Source: Fibrella rubiginis
GTDB taxonomy: Bacteria > Bacteroidota > Bacteroidia > Cytophagales > Spirosomataceae
Direction of reading: 5' to 3'
Assembly (NCBI RefSeq): GCF_017353185.1
Contig: NZ_JAFMYV010000014.1
Location: 94,185 to 158,184 of the forward strand
DNA length: 64,000 nt
The position numbers were made by a program, and so were the translations under genes. Below are positions 27,168-36,295 of the stretch, piece by piece; the first letter of the stretch is position 1; each line of letters starts with the position of its first letter. The notes below the pieces were generated by a model that saw nothing but the letters and a program-made list of their open reading frames with translations, was not told the DNA's origin and made no database searches.

Positions 27168-27552
27168 ATTAATTGGCACAACGCTTGTACTTCTGGCGCT
27201 GGTTCATGCCATTTTTCCGCGCTATTTCAACTGGAAAACTGATCTGGCACCGCTGAGCTTGGTAAACCGCCAGATGATGCACGTACACACGTTTTTTGTG
27301 GCATTTACTGTGCTGCTGATGGGTATTTTCTGCCTGACGTCAACGGATGATATTATCCATACCCGCATCGGCAAACAACTGGCATTAGGACTCGCCATTT
27401 TTTGGGGCGTTCGCCTTGTCTTTCAGTTCGTTGTCTATTCGCCAGCTCTCTGGCGCGGCAAACCATTTGAGACAGTCATGCACATTGTATTTGCCAGTTA
27501 CTGGGCTTATTTAACCTGTATCTTTTTTATGATTTATTGGGGTAATGGATAA
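27148..27552 (+). CDS. Four-TM membrane protein of unknown function
   Basis: 134 residues from the ATG at 27148 (a second ATG follows directly). Four hydrophobic helices (about 5-25, 42-64, 76-98 and 110-130), with conserved-looking His residues near their ends (LVHAIFPRYF, MMHVHTFF, MHIVFASYW). I recognise the pattern from Bacteroidota membrane proteins but no function. It overlaps the methyltransferase gene by 20 bases, so the two are translated together. A hairpin follows. Confidence 0.8.
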   Translation: MMELHLELIGTTLVLLALVHAIFPRYFNWKTDLAPLSLVNRQMMHVHTFFVAFTVLLMGIFCLTSTDDIIHTRIGKQLALGLAIFWGVRLVFQFVVYSPALWRGKPFETVMHIVFASYWAYLTCIFFMIYWGNG

Positions 27553-27568
27553 GACAATTTATTGTTTA

Positions 27569-27618
27569 ATTAGGTGAGTCGAAGGGCCTAAAGCGCGTAG
27601 CTCAACTACTCACCTAAT
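27569..27618. terminator. Hairpin between convergent genes
   Basis: Perfect 11-base arms (27569-27579 and 27608-27618) around a 28-base spacer, between the convergent 4-TM and GH20 genes. There is no long T-run, so it may be a repeat rather than an intrinsic terminator. Confidence 0.5.
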
Positions 27619-27647
27619 CAAGAAATTGCGCAGAGCCTCCCAACCTG

Positions 27648-30149
27648 TCAGTTCACCATTGTTATTGTGTGACTTGACCGACCAGTGGCGTTGAAAGTTT
27701 TCAATTTAACCGTACCCGCCGCCGGAACCGGGGCGGTATACACCGGGCTGTTGATAGTGGGTTCGCTGCCGTCGGTGGTGTAGTGGATGGTGAGGCCGGG
27801 CAAGGGTACATTGGCGGCTACCTTGCCGCTGATCACCTTGGCACCCGGCGGTGATACCCGGTAGGCAAAACCACCCGACAGCACGTCGAGGCGGGGTAGT
27901 TCGCGGCCAACGGTGCTCATGAACTCAGACAGGGCCACGTTGTAGAGTTGATTGCTTTTGGCGGCGTCGGTTTCCGTAGCCCAGGCGGGGCTTTTGGCCC
28001 AGGCCCGCTCAGCAACAGCCAGCAGCTTGGGCAACATTTTATACTCGAAATCGGTAGGAGTCAGGTTCGTTTCTGACCAGAGGTGGCCCTCGATACCCAC
28101 GATGTTGGCCCGGCTTTTGCTAGTTAGCGAGACCTTGCTTTTGGCAATGGACGGGCTAATGGGTTGGCCATTGTTGTCTTTCATATTGCGCAGAAAGTCG
28201 TAGGGAATGAGCGAAAACGGCTTTTCGGTGTCGATATAGCCCCCCCAATACTGACCAGGTTCCTGGTATTCGGGCGTGTAGGCAAGGTCCAGATACAGAT
28301 GGGTAACGCCGCTGAAAATAACCTTGTAGCCCGCATTGGCCAGCCGATAAGCCAGGTCTTCGGCCCCGGCGGTGTTGTTCCAGACGTTGAGCCGGAACCC
28401 TTCTGCCACAAGCTGTTCGTTCGGCACCCATACCGACCGACCGTCGCGTTTTACTTTTCGCTGGCCCACTTCTTCCCAGGCCGATAGGAACAGCCCACGC
28501 GTTTTCAGCAGTTGGTTGACCTTGCCAAAATAATAGGGCCAAAGGTCGTCGATGGTTTTTACCGCCGGGTCTTTCGCCATTAACTGCTGTACCGAGGGCG
28601 ATTTTTGCCACACACCACCGGGCACTTCATCGCCCCCAAAATGAATCGTTTTCAGGGGCACTCCCGCCTCTTTATACATTGCTCGAATGTCGTCGACAAC
28701 GCGCTCCATGAACGCGTAAACCGACGGCATCGACACGTCCATTACGTTGTCATTGAACCCCTGCACCGACCGGTAGACCGACTTGTCAGCCAGGTCGTGG
28801 AGCAAATACCGTTCGGCGTCGGCCTTGTTACCGGCTTTCAGCAAGCGGGCATAGCGGGCGTCCATGGCCTTGATGGCCGCACGAGCGTGCCCCGGCGATT
28901 CGATCTCCGGGATCACCTCGATATGCCGGTCGTGGGCGTATTTCAGGATTTCGATAAAGTCGGCTTTGGTGTAGAAACCCGTACCGGCGGGGTTGTCAGT
29001 TGAGGGGCCGGACCCGTAGGCGGGCACCAGGTTTTTCGATTCATCAACGGCATGAGCACGTTTGGCACCCACCTCGGTCAGTTCGGGCAGCGATGGTATG
29101 TCGAGCCGCCAGCCTTCGTCTTCGCTGAAGTGAAAATGAAAGGTGTTCAGCTTGTATAACGCCATCACGTCCAGCACTTTAAGCACTTCCGACTTGGGCT
29201 GGAAATTCCGGGCCATGTCCATCATAAACGCCCGGTAGCCAAAGCGGGGGGCGTCCGTTACAACCACGCCCGGCAGGGTCACCGACCCGGCTTTGCCCGC
29301 CAACGCCGCCCCCGGAATCATGGTTTGTAACGACTGGATGCCGTAAAAAACACCCGCCCCGGTTGCCGCCGATACTTGAATGCCGTTTTGATTCACCACC
29401 AGCTCGTACCCCTCTGCCGCCAGGGCCGGGTTCTTTTTGAGCGTGATGGCTTTGCCCGAATGCTGCGCCGCCACCGTTAGTTTTTTGCCCACTACCGGCA
29501 TCAGCCCCGCCGACAACAGACCGGCTTCGTTGGCAAACTCGCCCGGCGACACAATCACGACGCTGGCATCCAGCACAAACGAATTTCCGGTGGCCCGGTA
29601 CGTAGCAGGCGTAGGAAATACGGCGGGCAATGCATTGGCCGCAACGGGTTTAATACGTTCATTTTCGACGAAAAAACGCTCGGCCAACGCCCGGTCCGAT
29701 TTGTCGAAGAGGGTGCCGGAACGGGTAGTCACCGCCACGGGAAACGCCCGTGCCGGGTCTTTGTCAAACACGATGTAGAAGCCACGTGGAAAGTCGGTTC
29801 GGTTGCGCAGCCGCCGCGACAGCACCGTGAGGGGGGCTGATTGCCCGGCAGGCACCGCCGCAAAACCGGTACCGGGGCTGAGGTACCACAAGTCGCCGTT
29901 GTAGTGGTTTACGCCCGCTTTGGCGGGATCGGCGCTTTCGTAGGAACCGCCGTTGAAAAAAAGCTTCCAGCCCGACGCGGGTAGGTCTGAAGTGCCGGTG
30001 TTGGTGAGCGTGAGCACCGACCGCGACCGCCCTTGATTCTGATGATTATTATCGACCAGTTCCCATGTCAGTGTCAACGGTTTCGACCCATTCTGGGCGT
30101 GGCTGGTTAGAGAAAACAGGCAAAGCAGCAGCAGGACTACGGGGCGCAT
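27648..30149 (-). CDS. Beta-N-acetylhexosaminidase, GH20 family
   Basis: 833 residues. A signal peptide (MRPVVLLLLCLFSLTSHAQ) directs export. An N-terminal chitobiase-type domain follows (about 25-160, LTWELVDNNHQNQGRSRS), then a GH20b domain (about 180-300). The catalytic barrel (about 305-720) has FHFHFSEDEGWRLDI, VIPEIESPGHARAAI and the Asp-Glu catalytic pair in IHFGGDEVPGGVW near residue 507. A C-terminal Fn3-like domain has LTIHYTTDGSEPT. It releases terminal GlcNAc or GalNAc from chitooligosaccharides or glycans in the periplasm or outside. With nagA and nagB in the same window it suggests chitin or cell-wall amino-sugar use. Confidence 0.94.
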   Translation of the reverse strand: MRPVVLLLLCLFSLTSHAQNGSKPLTLTWELVDNNHQNQGRSRSVLTLTNTGTSDLPASGWKLFFNGGSYESADPAKAGVNHYNGDLWYLSPGTGFAAVPAGQSAPLTVLSRRLRNRTDFPRGFYIVFDKDPARAFPVAVTTRSGTLFDKSDRALAERFFVENERIKPVAANALPAVFPTPATYRATGNSFVLDASVVIVSPGEFANEAGLLSAGLMPVVGKKLTVAAQHSGKAITLKKNPALAAEGYELVVNQNGIQVSAATGAGVFYGIQSLQTMIPGAALAGKAGSVTLPGVVVTDAPRFGYRAFMMDMARNFQPKSEVLKVLDVMALYKLNTFHFHFSEDEGWRLDIPSLPELTEVGAKRAHAVDESKNLVPAYGSGPSTDNPAGTGFYTKADFIEILKYAHDRHIEVIPEIESPGHARAAIKAMDARYARLLKAGNKADAERYLLHDLADKSVYRSVQGFNDNVMDVSMPSVYAFMERVVDDIRAMYKEAGVPLKTIHFGGDEVPGGVWQKSPSVQQLMAKDPAVKTIDDLWPYYFGKVNQLLKTRGLFLSAWEEVGQRKVKRDGRSVWVPNEQLVAEGFRLNVWNNTAGAEDLAYRLANAGYKVIFSGVTHLYLDLAYTPEYQEPGQYWGGYIDTEKPFSLIPYDFLRNMKDNNGQPISPSIAKSKVSLTSKSRANIVGIEGHLWSETNLTPTDFEYKMLPKLLAVAERAWAKSPAWATETDAAKSNQLYNVALSEFMSTVGRELPRLDVLSGGFAYRVSPPGAKVISGKVAANVPLPGLTIHYTTDGSEPTINSPVYTAPVPAAGTVKLKTFNATGRSSHTITMVN

Positions 30150-30344
30150 TGAGGGGTTGGTAAAGGGTTGACAAGATGTTGTAAGTACTAAGACTAGCCA
30201 CGGGCAAACTTAACCCCCCGCCCCCACAGTTGCGCCCCGTCGGCAGGCGACTTTCCCGTTTTAGCGGAAACTAGTAAACTAACTTGACTAATTGCCGGTT
30301 CTCCCATCAACTCAACTGCTTTTCTGCTCACCGTTAACGTATCC

Positions 30345-31928
30345 ATGCAGGCTACTCTTCCCGCCAGTGCCGTATCCGTGCCCACGCCCACGGGGCTGAT
30401 TCGCACTATTATTGTTGTCACGGCCATCTCAGCCGCCGTGATGGAACTGATCGACGTGACTATCGTCAACGTAGCGCTCAACGAAATTGCCGGTGCCCTC
30501 GGTGCCACCATCGAAGACGTAGCCTGGGTAGTTACGTCCTACGCCATCGCCAACGTTATCATTATTCCCATGACGGGTTTTTTGGCCGATTATTTTGGTC
30601 GGAAAAAGTATTATGTCGCTTCCATCATTCTGTTCACCGTCGCTTCTTACTTCTGCGCCAGTTCCACTAGTTTGTGGCAACTGGTTTTCTGGCGGTTCAT
30701 CCAGGGCATGGGCGGCGGGGCGTTGCTGTCTACGTCGCAGGGCATCATTTTCGACGCTTTTCCGCCCGACAAGCGGGGTGTTGCCTCCGGCATTTTTGGT
30801 ATGGGCATCATTCTCGGCCCCACGCTGGGACCCTTTTTGGGTGGCGTCATCGTCGATAATTACCACTGGTCCTACATCTTCTACGTCAACGTGCCCATCG
30901 GTATTCTGGCCACGATACTGTCGATACTCTATATCGCCAAAAAACCGGGCGAAGGCACCCGTAAAAGCCAGATCAAGATTGATTATGCTGGCATTGGGCT
31001 GCTGGCCGTGGGGGTTGGGTCGCTGCAATACGTGCTTGAAAAAGGCCAGTCTGACGATTGGTTTGAATCAAAAATCATTCTGGTTCTTACCATCACGGCA
31101 GTGGCTGGACTGGCGGGCTTCATCTGGCGGCAGTTCACCACCGACCACCCCGTGGTGAACCTACGGGTGCTGGGCAAGGGCACACTCGGCGTAACCACCA
31201 TTTTCAGCTTTGTGGCGGGGGTGGGGCTGTTCACGTCGGTGTTTGTGTATCCCGTACTGGTGCAGCGCATCAACGGCTTCACACCCACCATGACGGGTAT
31301 TTCGTTGCTCTGGCCCACGCTGGTTGGTATTCCGTTGTTCCCGCTTATTGGCCGACGCCTGTCGGCGGGTGCCTCGCCGCTGCCGTTTATCATTATCGGC
31401 ATGTGTACGTTTGTGGTATTTGGCTTTTACAGTGGCACCCTCAACGGGCAGGCCAACCAGTGGGATTTTTTCTGGGCACAAATTATGCGTGTCTTCGGCG
31501 TCACGATGTTGCAATTACCCCTTATCAATCAGGCGGTTGCAGGATTGTCGCCCAACGATTTTCCGTCGGCCATTGCGCTCAATAACATGATTCGGCAGTT
31601 GGGCGGGGCGTTTGGCATTGCCCTGGCCAACACGTTTGTTACCCGCGATTATGCCCAGCACCGCTATGACCTCGTGAGCAACCTTACCCCCGAAAACCCG
31701 CTCTTGACCGAGCGACTCAACCAGTTGGGCGGTGCTACAGACCGCGCCTACAAGCTCCTCGACCTGAGCGTTGATAAACAGGCTTACCTGCTGTCGTACC
31801 TGGACACGTTTCGGTTGGTGGGAATCTTTTTCCTCGTCATTCTGCCCCTTGTCTGGTTTTTGCGGTCGAAAAAGAAATCAGCCGAAGAAGTAGCCCTGGC
31901 CGCCAAAGCCATGTCTGAAGCGCACTGA
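30345..31928 (+). CDS. DHA2-family drug exporter (EmrB/QacA type)
   Basis: 527 residues with about 14 transmembrane helices, the usual number for DHA2. Motif D1-like LIDVTIVNVALNEIAG and motif A GFLADYFGRKKYYVAS occur in the first helices, then FIQGMGGGALLSTSQGII and a motif-C-like GMGIILGPTLGPFLGG. It should export drugs or other amphiphiles by proton antiport across the inner membrane. No EmrA-type adaptor or TolC-like gene is adjacent, so it may pair with components elsewhere. A 44-bp-arm hairpin begins 2 bases after the stop. Confidence 0.92.
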   Translation: MQATLPASAVSVPTPTGLIRTIIVVTAISAAVMELIDVTIVNVALNEIAGALGATIEDVAWVVTSYAIANVIIIPMTGFLADYFGRKKYYVASIILFTVASYFCASSTSLWQLVFWRFIQGMGGGALLSTSQGIIFDAFPPDKRGVASGIFGMGIILGPTLGPFLGGVIVDNYHWSYIFYVNVPIGILATILSILYIAKKPGEGTRKSQIKIDYAGIGLLAVGVGSLQYVLEKGQSDDWFESKIILVLTITAVAGLAGFIWRQFTTDHPVVNLRVLGKGTLGVTTIFSFVAGVGLFTSVFVYPVLVQRINGFTPTMTGISLLWPTLVGIPLFPLIGRRLSAGASPLPFIIIGMCTFVVFGFYSGTLNGQANQWDFFWAQIMRVFGVTMLQLPLINQAVAGLSPNDFPSAIALNNMIRQLGGAFGIALANTFVTRDYAQHRYDLVSNLTPENPLLTERLNQLGGATDRAYKLLDLSVDKQAYLLSYLDTFRLVGIFFLVILPLVWFLRSKKKSAEEVALAAKAMSEAH

Positions 31929-31929
31929 T

Positions 31930-32026
31930 GGAAGTCAGGTTTAAGGTTTAAAGTCTAATGTTGCTTCGCGTGCGGTGGGGTGGCACGCGAAGCAACATTA
32001 GACTTTAAACCTTAAACCTGACTTCC
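31930..32026. repeat. Perfect 44-bp-arm hairpin with heptad arms, overlapping a gene end
   Basis: The arms 31930-31973 and 31983-32026 pair without mismatch around a 9-base loop. From 31935 to 31962 the arm is four consecutive 7-base units of the form TNANGTY, followed by GCTTCGCG, the same order as at 35319. The right arm carries the last codons (GSQV) and TAA stop of the minus-strand GH3-family gene. Confidence 0.93.
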
Positions 32027-33568
32027 CCCTACAAACGCCTCCCATTCCTTAATCTGATCTTTTTTCAACACGCGGGGGAATTTATGCTGGCCACCCATCT
32101 TACCCTTAGCCGCCATCCAGTCATAAAAGCGCTGGGCGGGAAGTACGGTTAGAAACACGTTCTTCAAAGCGTGGGCACGTTCGGTGGCGTAGTCGTCATT
32201 TAGCTCTTTTAAATGAGCGTCGATGTGGTCGCGGAGGTTGTCGGCGTCAACAGATTCGTTGTCGGTGCCGATATACCAGTGGTGCGCAAACAGGGGGTCG
32301 TGGTTGATGCCCGCCACGGTAAATTCGCGGACGTCGATGTTCAGATCCCGCGCCGACAGCTCCACCGCTTTGTTCATGTTATCGACGGAGAGGTGTTCGC
32401 CGCAGAGGCTCAAAAAGTGCTTCGTGCGGCCCGTAATGACAATTTCAGCTTTTTTCTTCGAGACAAATTTGATCGTGTCGCCAATCAGGTACCGCCATGC
32501 GCCGGAGCAGGTAGAGAGCAGCGGGGCGTACTCTTTGCCTTCCTCTACTTCGTCGATCATCAGTGTTTCGGGCTGGGCTGCCATCACACCGTCGGCATCG
32601 AAATTGGCCTCGGTAAAGGGGATAAACTCGTGGAAGATGCCGTTGTTGAGCACCAGTTGCATGCCCTCGGCTTCGGGGTGGGTCTGGTAGGCAATGAAGC
32701 CCTCCGACGCCAGGTACGTTTCGATGTAGGTGATGGGGTGGGCCAGCAGTTTCTCAAACCCGTGTTTATAGGGCTCGAACGATACGCCACCGTGGCAGAA
32801 AACGGCCAGGTTGGGCCAGATGTCGTGGATGGTTTTGACCTTATAGTGGGCAATGATCTTTTCCATCAGCAACTGAATCCAGGCCGGTACGCCCACCACG
32901 TAACCAATGTCCCAGCCGGCGGCCTGCTGCGTGATCTCGTCGAGTTTGGTGCCCCAGTCGCGCTCGGAGGCAATTTCGGGGCCGGGCTTATAGAACCGCT
33001 GAAACCAGAACGGAATCTGACTCGCCGTAATCCCGCTTAAATCACCCTCGAAATGGCCTTCGCGGGCGTTGAGCTGTGTGCTGCCACCCAGCATGAGGTA
33101 TCCTTTCTCGTAGAGCGACGCGGGCAGGTGGCGGTATTTGCCGAGCGTGATGATCTGCCGGATGCTTGTCTTCTGGATGGCCTTACTCATAGCCTTCGTC
33201 ACCGGAATGTACTTCGACGCCGCCTCCGAGGTGCCCGAACTGAGGGCGAAATACGTTACCCGCCCCGGCCAGGTCACGTTCTTCTCGCCCTCCAGCGACC
33301 GGTGCCACCACTCGGCAAAGATCTTGTTGTAATCGTAGATGGGTACATGGCGTTTGTAGGCTTCATACACACCCCGTTCACCCCCAAAATGACCTTCGCG
33401 CAGCACCTCGTCGAAGCCATATTTGACCCCAAACTGCGTATACCGAGCCTTTTCAATCAGTTTCAGCAGCGTCTTTTTCTGCGACTTAAACGGGTTGAGT
33501 TTCTTCCGCCGCTGCACCGCATTCGTCAGCCGGATACCTCTTTTTAGTAGTGAGCCTAGGATTGCCAT
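32012..33568 (-). CDS. GH3 auxin-responsive-promoter family protein
   Basis: 518 residues from the ATG at 33568 (MAILGSLLKRGIRLTN); the longer reading frame runs through a hairpin element. The adenylate-forming GH3 fold is seen in YFALSSGTSEAASKYIP (nucleotide loop), YLASEGFIAYQ, and YLIGDTIKFVSKKKAEIVITGRTKHFLSLCGEHLS. In plants GH3 enzymes conjugate amino acids to hormones; bacterial members, common in Bacteroidota, have no settled substrate. Hairpin elements lie at both ends: one in the 5' leader (33576-33687) and one that encodes its last codons and stop. Confidence 0.9.
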   Translation of the reverse strand: MAILGSLLKRGIRLTNAVQRRKKLNPFKSQKKTLLKLIEKARYTQFGVKYGFDEVLREGHFGGERGVYEAYKRHVPIYDYNKIFAEWWHRSLEGEKNVTWPGRVTYFALSSGTSEAASKYIPVTKAMSKAIQKTSIRQIITLGKYRHLPASLYEKGYLMLGGSTQLNAREGHFEGDLSGITASQIPFWFQRFYKPGPEIASERDWGTKLDEITQQAAGWDIGYVVGVPAWIQLLMEKIIAHYKVKTIHDIWPNLAVFCHGGVSFEPYKHGFEKLLAHPITYIETYLASEGFIAYQTHPEAEGMQLVLNNGIFHEFIPFTEANFDADGVMAAQPETLMIDEVEEGKEYAPLLSTCSGAWRYLIGDTIKFVSKKKAEIVITGRTKHFLSLCGEHLSVDNMNKAVELSARDLNIDVREFTVAGINHDPLFAHHWYIGTDNESVDADNLRDHIDAHLKELNDDYATERAHALKNVFLTVLPAQRFYDWMAAKGKMGGQHKFPRVLKKDQIKEWEAFVGGSQV

Positions 33569-33575
33569 GGTTTGA

Positions 33576-33687
33576 TTTACGAATGACGATGTACGAATTA
33601 CGATTTGTTGCTGACGCATGAGTACGCTTACTCTGGCCTGCTCATGCGCAAGCAACAAATCGTAATTCGTACATCGTCATTCGTAAA
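33576..33687. repeat. Perfect 36-bp-arm hairpin of NTNACGA heptads
   Basis: The arms 33576-33611 and 33652-33687 pair perfectly. The left arm is four successive heptads (33576-33603), each ending in ACGA, with variable bases only at positions 1-3. The spacer holds a nested 7-base stem (33616-33622 with 33641-33647). The element fills the space between surE and the GH3-family gene, 8 bases upstream of the latter's ATG and 4 bases from the surE stop. Confidence 0.95.
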
Positions 33688-33690
33688 CGT

Positions 33691-34464
33691 TTAAAGGTTC
33701 CATCTTTCCATCTCGTCCATCACCTTGTACGCGGTGAGGTCGAACTGGCAGGGGACAATGGAAGTATAATTTTGGGCAAGCGCATACTCGTCGGTGTCTG
33801 TGCCAGCGTCGTTATTAACAAATTCACCGTCGAGCCAAAAGTACCGGCGGCCGTGTGGGTCGCGGCGTTCGTCGAAGATCTCCTGCCATTTGGCGTTGGC
33901 CTGTCGGCAGATTTTGATGCCTTTCAGCGGTTCGGCGGCCTTTATGGGGAAGTTTACGTTCAGGGCCACGCCTTTCGGCATGCCCCGCTCCAGCACATTG
34001 CGCGTGATGCTGAGCACATGGGCGCGGATGTGCGAAAAATCGGGTTCACGGCTGAAATCGCCCAGCGAAAAACCGATGGCCGGAATACCTTCTATGGCTG
34101 CTTCGATAGCCGCCGACATGGTGCCCGAATACAGTACGCTGATGGCCGTGTTGCTGCCGTGGTTGACACCGCTCACCACCAGGTCAGGGGCGCGGTCTTT
34201 CAGCACGTGGTGCTTGCCCAGCTTCACGCAGTCGGCGGGAGTACCCGAGCATTCATAGGCCGGTAGTTCAGGGAAAATAGTGGTCGGGTAAAGCCGCAGG
34301 GGCGTTGAAATGGTAATGGCGTGCCCCATGCCCGACTGTGGACTGTTAGGGGCTACCACCACCACATGGCCAATTTCCTGCATGCATTCGACCAGAAAAG
34401 CGATGCCGCGGGCAGTGATGCCGTCGTCGTTGGTTACTAAAATCAGCGGTTTGTGGTCGCTCAT
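33691..34464 (-). CDS. surE: 5'/3'-nucleotidase SurE
   Basis: 257 residues, the family's normal length. The metal-binding N-terminus ILVTNDDGITARGI, the PNSPQSGMGHAITI loop, ECSGTPADCVKLG and VVSGVNHGSNTAISVLYSGT are all canonical. The enzyme dephosphorylates nucleoside monophosphates, is metal-dependent and cytoplasmic, and is often linked to survival in stationary phase. A promoter element lies 33 bases upstream. The GH3-family gene follows on the same strand behind a hairpin. Confidence 0.95.
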   Translation of the reverse strand: MSDHKPLILVTNDDGITARGIAFLVECMQEIGHVVVVAPNSPQSGMGHAITISTPLRLYPTTIFPELPAYECSGTPADCVKLGKHHVLKDRAPDLVVSGVNHGSNTAISVLYSGTMSAAIEAAIEGIPAIGFSLGDFSREPDFSHIRAHVLSITRNVLERGMPKGVALNVNFPIKAAEPLKGIKICRQANAKWQEIFDERRDPHGRRYFWLDGEFVNNDAGTDTDEYALAQNYTSIVPCQFDLTAYKVMDEMERWNL

Positions 34465-34496
34465 AAAGGAGTAATAAAGGGGCGTTTTGCTGGCCG

Positions 34497-34504
34497 CAAA
34501 GGTA
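34497..34504 (-). promoter_or_regulatory. -7 promoter element TACCTTTG of surE (minus strand)
   Basis: Exact TAnnTTTG match read on the minus strand, 32 bases before the surE ATG. No clear TTG at -33 was found. Confidence 0.55.
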
Positions 34505-34622
34505 CAACCAGAACGCTTGCTCCCTTGGCCCGTAACAATGCCTTTACATTGTCCTGACTATACGCATGCTCCCAACTGAACAAGCAGCGAAGCCATGTGG
34601 TTAGTCAGTAAAGTACAACCTT

Positions 34623-35315
34623 ATGGAAGCCAACGATAAACTCGACCGGATCGTAGAAGCGCGGATGAAGCTCAAACGCCGTTTCGACGAAAAAATGGCC
34701 AGCAGCCCGTCTCTTTCCGACGAAAAACCACGTGGCAAAGGCCCGGCCAACCGCCATGGTATGCCGCAGGTGCCTATTGGACAAACCGTTACCACCAAAT
34801 GGCCGGTGCTGGACCTGGGCTACCAGCCCGATATCCCGCTCGATAAGTGGCAACTAAACATCGACGGTGAGGTGAACCACCCCATGCGCCTGAAATGGGA
34901 AGACCTCATGGCCCTGCCACAGGTAGAAGATACCAGCGATTTTCACTGCGTTACCACCTGGTCACGCCTCGACGTGCCGTGGGTGGGTGTACGCTTCATG
35001 GACCTCGCTGCCCTGGTCGACCCCAAGGGTACGGCCACCCACGTGATGTGCTACGGCTACGACGGCTACGCCACCAACGTTTCGCTGGAAGAAGCCCTGA
35101 AACCCGACGTACTGTTGGTACACACCGCTGACGGTCAGCCACTCACCCGTGAACACGGTGGTCCGTTGCGTATGATTACGCCGCAGCTTTACGCCTGGAA
35201 AGGCTCGAAATGGATCAAGCGGATTGAGTTTATGGCGGGCAACCGGCTGGGCTTCTGGGAAGAACGCGGCTACTCCGACACCGCCTACCCCTGGCGCAAT
35301 GACCGGTACAGTTGA
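34623..35315 (+). CDS. Sulfite oxidase-like molybdopterin-dependent oxidoreductase
   Basis: 230 residues. The molybdopterin-binding fold is seen in WQLNIDGEVNHPMRLKWEDL, the Cys ligand in FHCVTTWSRLDVPWVGV, HVMCYGYDGYATNVSLEEAL, and GGPLRMITPQLYAWKGSKW. It lacks a signal peptide, heme domain or dimerisation domain, so it is the short, single-domain type. Natural substrate unknown. It is upstream of, and convergent with, the GAF gene across a composite repeat that begins 3 bases after its stop. Confidence 0.9.
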   Translation: MEANDKLDRIVEARMKLKRRFDEKMASSPSLSDEKPRGKGPANRHGMPQVPIGQTVTTKWPVLDLGYQPDIPLDKWQLNIDGEVNHPMRLKWEDLMALPQVEDTSDFHCVTTWSRLDVPWVGVRFMDLAALVDPKGTATHVMCYGYDGYATNVSLEEALKPDVLLVHTADGQPLTREHGGPLRMITPQLYAWKGSKWIKRIEFMAGNRLGFWEERGYSDTAYPWRNDRYS

Positions 35316-35318
35316 GTT

Positions 35319-35578
35319 TCAAGTTTAACGTTCAATGTTTAACGTTGCTTCGCGCTGATTGGCTTCGCGCGTGGTGCCCTTCGACAGGCTCAGGGTGTTT
35401 TTTGTCATCCCGACGACAGGAGGGATCTACCTTCCTGGCACTCAATTCTCTATTAGGACGCTAGATCCATCCTGTCGTCGGGATGACAAAAAACATCCTG
35501 AGCCTGTCACCCTAAGCCTGTCGAAAGCGGTCCGGCCCAGCTAGCGAAGCATCGTTAAACCTTGTACTTTAAACATTG
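35319..35578. repeat. Composite nested inverted repeat: heptad arms outside, REP-like palindromes inside
   Basis: Outermost are four YNANGTT heptads (35319-35346) plus GCTTCGCG, facing four related heptads on the other strand (35544-35578); their differences fall mainly at one unit position. Inside are CCCTTCGACAGGCTCAGGG (35377-35395) and two diverged opposite copies (35497-35527). Innermost are 33-base arms (35397-35429 and 35462-35494, one mismatch) containing GTCATCCCGACGACAGGAGG. The whole intergenic space is repeat. The TTCGACAGGCTCAGGG palindrome is a word I know from intergenic repeats of several bacterial groups. Confidence 0.85.
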
Positions 35579-35587
35579 GACTCCCCT

Positions 35588-36082
35588 TCATTCCCCTACA
35601 AATGCCCGGATTGGTCCCACCAGGCCGGGGAGTTGCTTTTCGATGTAGGCCCGCTCGCTGGGCGACCATTGGCGGGGGCGGCCAAAGACGCAGGGCTGCA
35701 GAATGCCCCAAAGCTCACCGTCGGCCTGGACATGCGCGTGGACTAATGCGCTGTGACCGAACGTCCGGCGCTCGAAATCGCGGTTCAGCACGTCGGGGCT
35801 GGCCGTGTTTACGTCCGAGATGTAGACAGATGGCTGCATGGCCAATCCCGCACGAATGAGGGGATCTTCTTTAGGTAGGTTAATGGTATCGGGTTGCCAG
35901 TCGGGCTGAATCACGTCGGGAATGGTCTCGTTGCGCCGCCACTGAAACGCCGTGCGGCCCTGTTGCAGGCTCGGTTGACGGACGTAGAGAAAGCAGCGGT
36001 CAGCGCCGAGGTAACGACCAATTTTTTCGACGGCTTTCTGGAGGGCAATCTGCGCCGTAGCTCTGGCTTCGATGGTATTCAT
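35588..36082 (-). CDS. GAF domain protein
   Basis: 164 residues forming one GAF domain: helix ATAQIALQKAVEKIGRYLGADRCFLYV, then FQWRRNE, SVYISDVNTA, and the closing strand LVHAHVQADGELWGILQPC with SPSERAYIEKQLPGL. No output or sensor partner domain is attached, so it may bind a small ligand or serve as a stand-alone sensor. Ligand unknown. It is transcribed alone and ends next to the composite repeat. Confidence 0.82.
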   Translation of the reverse strand: MNTIEARATAQIALQKAVEKIGRYLGADRCFLYVRQPSLQQGRTAFQWRRNETIPDVIQPDWQPDTINLPKEDPLIRAGLAMQPSVYISDVNTASPDVLNRDFERRTFGHSALVHAHVQADGELWGILQPCVFGRPRQWSPSERAYIEKQLPGLVGPIRAFVGE

Positions 36083-36295
36083 AATTTAGTTAGTCTTTAG
36101 ATCAAGTAGTGTTTATTAAGCGGTGATGGCGTTAATCCTGAGCTTGCGGGGGTGTTACATGTGCCGCCAGTTAATAGCTAACAGGCACATTATCAGACCA
36201 TAAGCTTGGTAAGGCAATCCCTTTGCTGCGTGTTGAGTCTGGTCCGGATGGCCTTTTGCCGGAGCCGTGTTACCACTCAACGCACACAATCACGT

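Noticed and set aside
33569..33658. Extended N-terminus of the GH3-family gene
   Set aside because: It runs through the ACGA heptad hairpin and has no protein character.
34544..34561. ACAATG/CATTGT inverted repeat upstream of the sulfite-oxidase-like gene as an operator
   Set aside because: Six-base arms are expected by chance at this frequency and no second copy was seen.
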